NCBI GenBank assembly: GCA_040882565.1
Contig: JBBEAZ010000015.1
Span: 62,001 to 126,000 of the forward strand
From: CF-162 sp040882565
GTDB taxonomy: Bacteria; Chloroflexota; Dehalococcoidia; SM23-28-2; RBG-16-64-32
DNA: 64,000 bases
Direction of reading: 5' to 3'
Below are positions 63,932-64,000 of the stretch, piece by piece. Both the position numbers and the translations under genes were made by a program. Within the stretch, counting starts at the first letter, position 1. Each line of letters begins with the position of its first letter. The notes beneath the pieces were generated by a model, which worked only from the letters and a program-made list of their open reading frames with translations, made no database searches and was not told the DNA's origin.

Positions 63932-64000
63932 TGGAGCCGCAGATACGGTACGTGACGAGCGCGGATGGCACGCACATCGCGTACGCCGTGGTGGGCAGCG
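63931..64000 (+). CDS. Fifth fusion of the array, N-terminal fragment
   Basis: Partial gene cut by the window end. The 23 visible codons (MEPQIRYVTSADGTHIAYAV then VGS) match the N-terminus shared by the other fusions. ATG 63931 overlaps the stop of fusion 4. A cyclase half downstream is expected but not seen. Confidence 0.8.
   Translation, partial: MEPQIRYVTSADGTHIAYAVVGS

Overview
The window is high-GC bacterial chromosomal DNA, densely packed with about 55 genes on both strands. There is no phage, insertion sequence, CRISPR array or plasmid gene. The gene content suggests an aerobic or facultative Chloroflexota-like bacterium (Dehalococcoidia or SAR202-type). Pointers are several alpha/beta-hydrolase plus nucleotidyl-cyclase fusions, two class III CoA-transferases, an F420-type luciferase-like oxidoreductase, dockerin-bearing secreted proteins and proline/threonine-rich cell-wall stalks. 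That assignment is inference from gene content; no 16S or other marker lies in the window. Gene coordinates include the stop codon.

Layout. 0-9 kb: a methyltransferase, an enoyl-CoA hydratase, an anchored surface protein, then a coupled MoxR ATPase - DUF58 - TgpA-like operon whose transglutaminase domain has lost its catalytic triad. 9-13 kb (minus strand): a DinB protein coupled to a secreted subtilase with cohesin-like and dockerin modules, a MntA-HepT toxin-antitoxin pair and a second cohesin-dockerin protein. 13-20.5 kb: an MMPL transporter, a tandem UspA protein, an F420-dependent oxidoreductase, a frameshifted SDR facing a flavin reductase/EthD pair. 20.5-28 kb: a giant surface protein of about 2467 residues with about 21 repeats, 13 of them in a 288-bp tandem array. 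28.2 kb: tRNA-Sec, followed by an unknown gene. 29-34 kb: an SbcD/SbcC-like (YhaO/YhaN-like) nuclease-ATPase pair, an atypical response regulator and a small ECF-like sigma factor. 34-39 kb: a complete pstSCAB-phoU phosphate operon with a PHO-box-like operator, and tRNA-Lys. 39-47 kb: acyl-CoA genes (two CoA-transferases, alcohol dehydrogenase, MmgE/PrpD, two MaoC hydratases, acyl-CoA dehydrogenase, CitE-like lyase), consistent with C5-dicarboxylate or methyl-branched acid breakdown. 47-54 kb: arylsulfatase, a decayed dockerin gene, purL and a TadG-like protein. 54-64 kb: an array of five alpha/beta-hydrolase-cyclase fusions, the last running off the end, mixed with an RlmI-type methyltransferase, two enoyl-CoA hydratases, a YciI protein and a DinB protein.

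How the genes fit together. The main themes are surface and secreted proteins (subtilase, cohesin-dockerin proteins, giant repeat adhesin, TadG-like protein), oxidative breakdown of acyl-CoA and other organic substrates, phosphate scavenging, and cyclic-nucleotide signalling. The signalling theme is supported by the cyclase array and by one perfect CRP-type operator at 13.38 kb. The most unusual element is the cyclase array: three of its four complete members lack the hydrolase nucleophile, which suggests that the fold is a ligand sensor in front of the cyclase.
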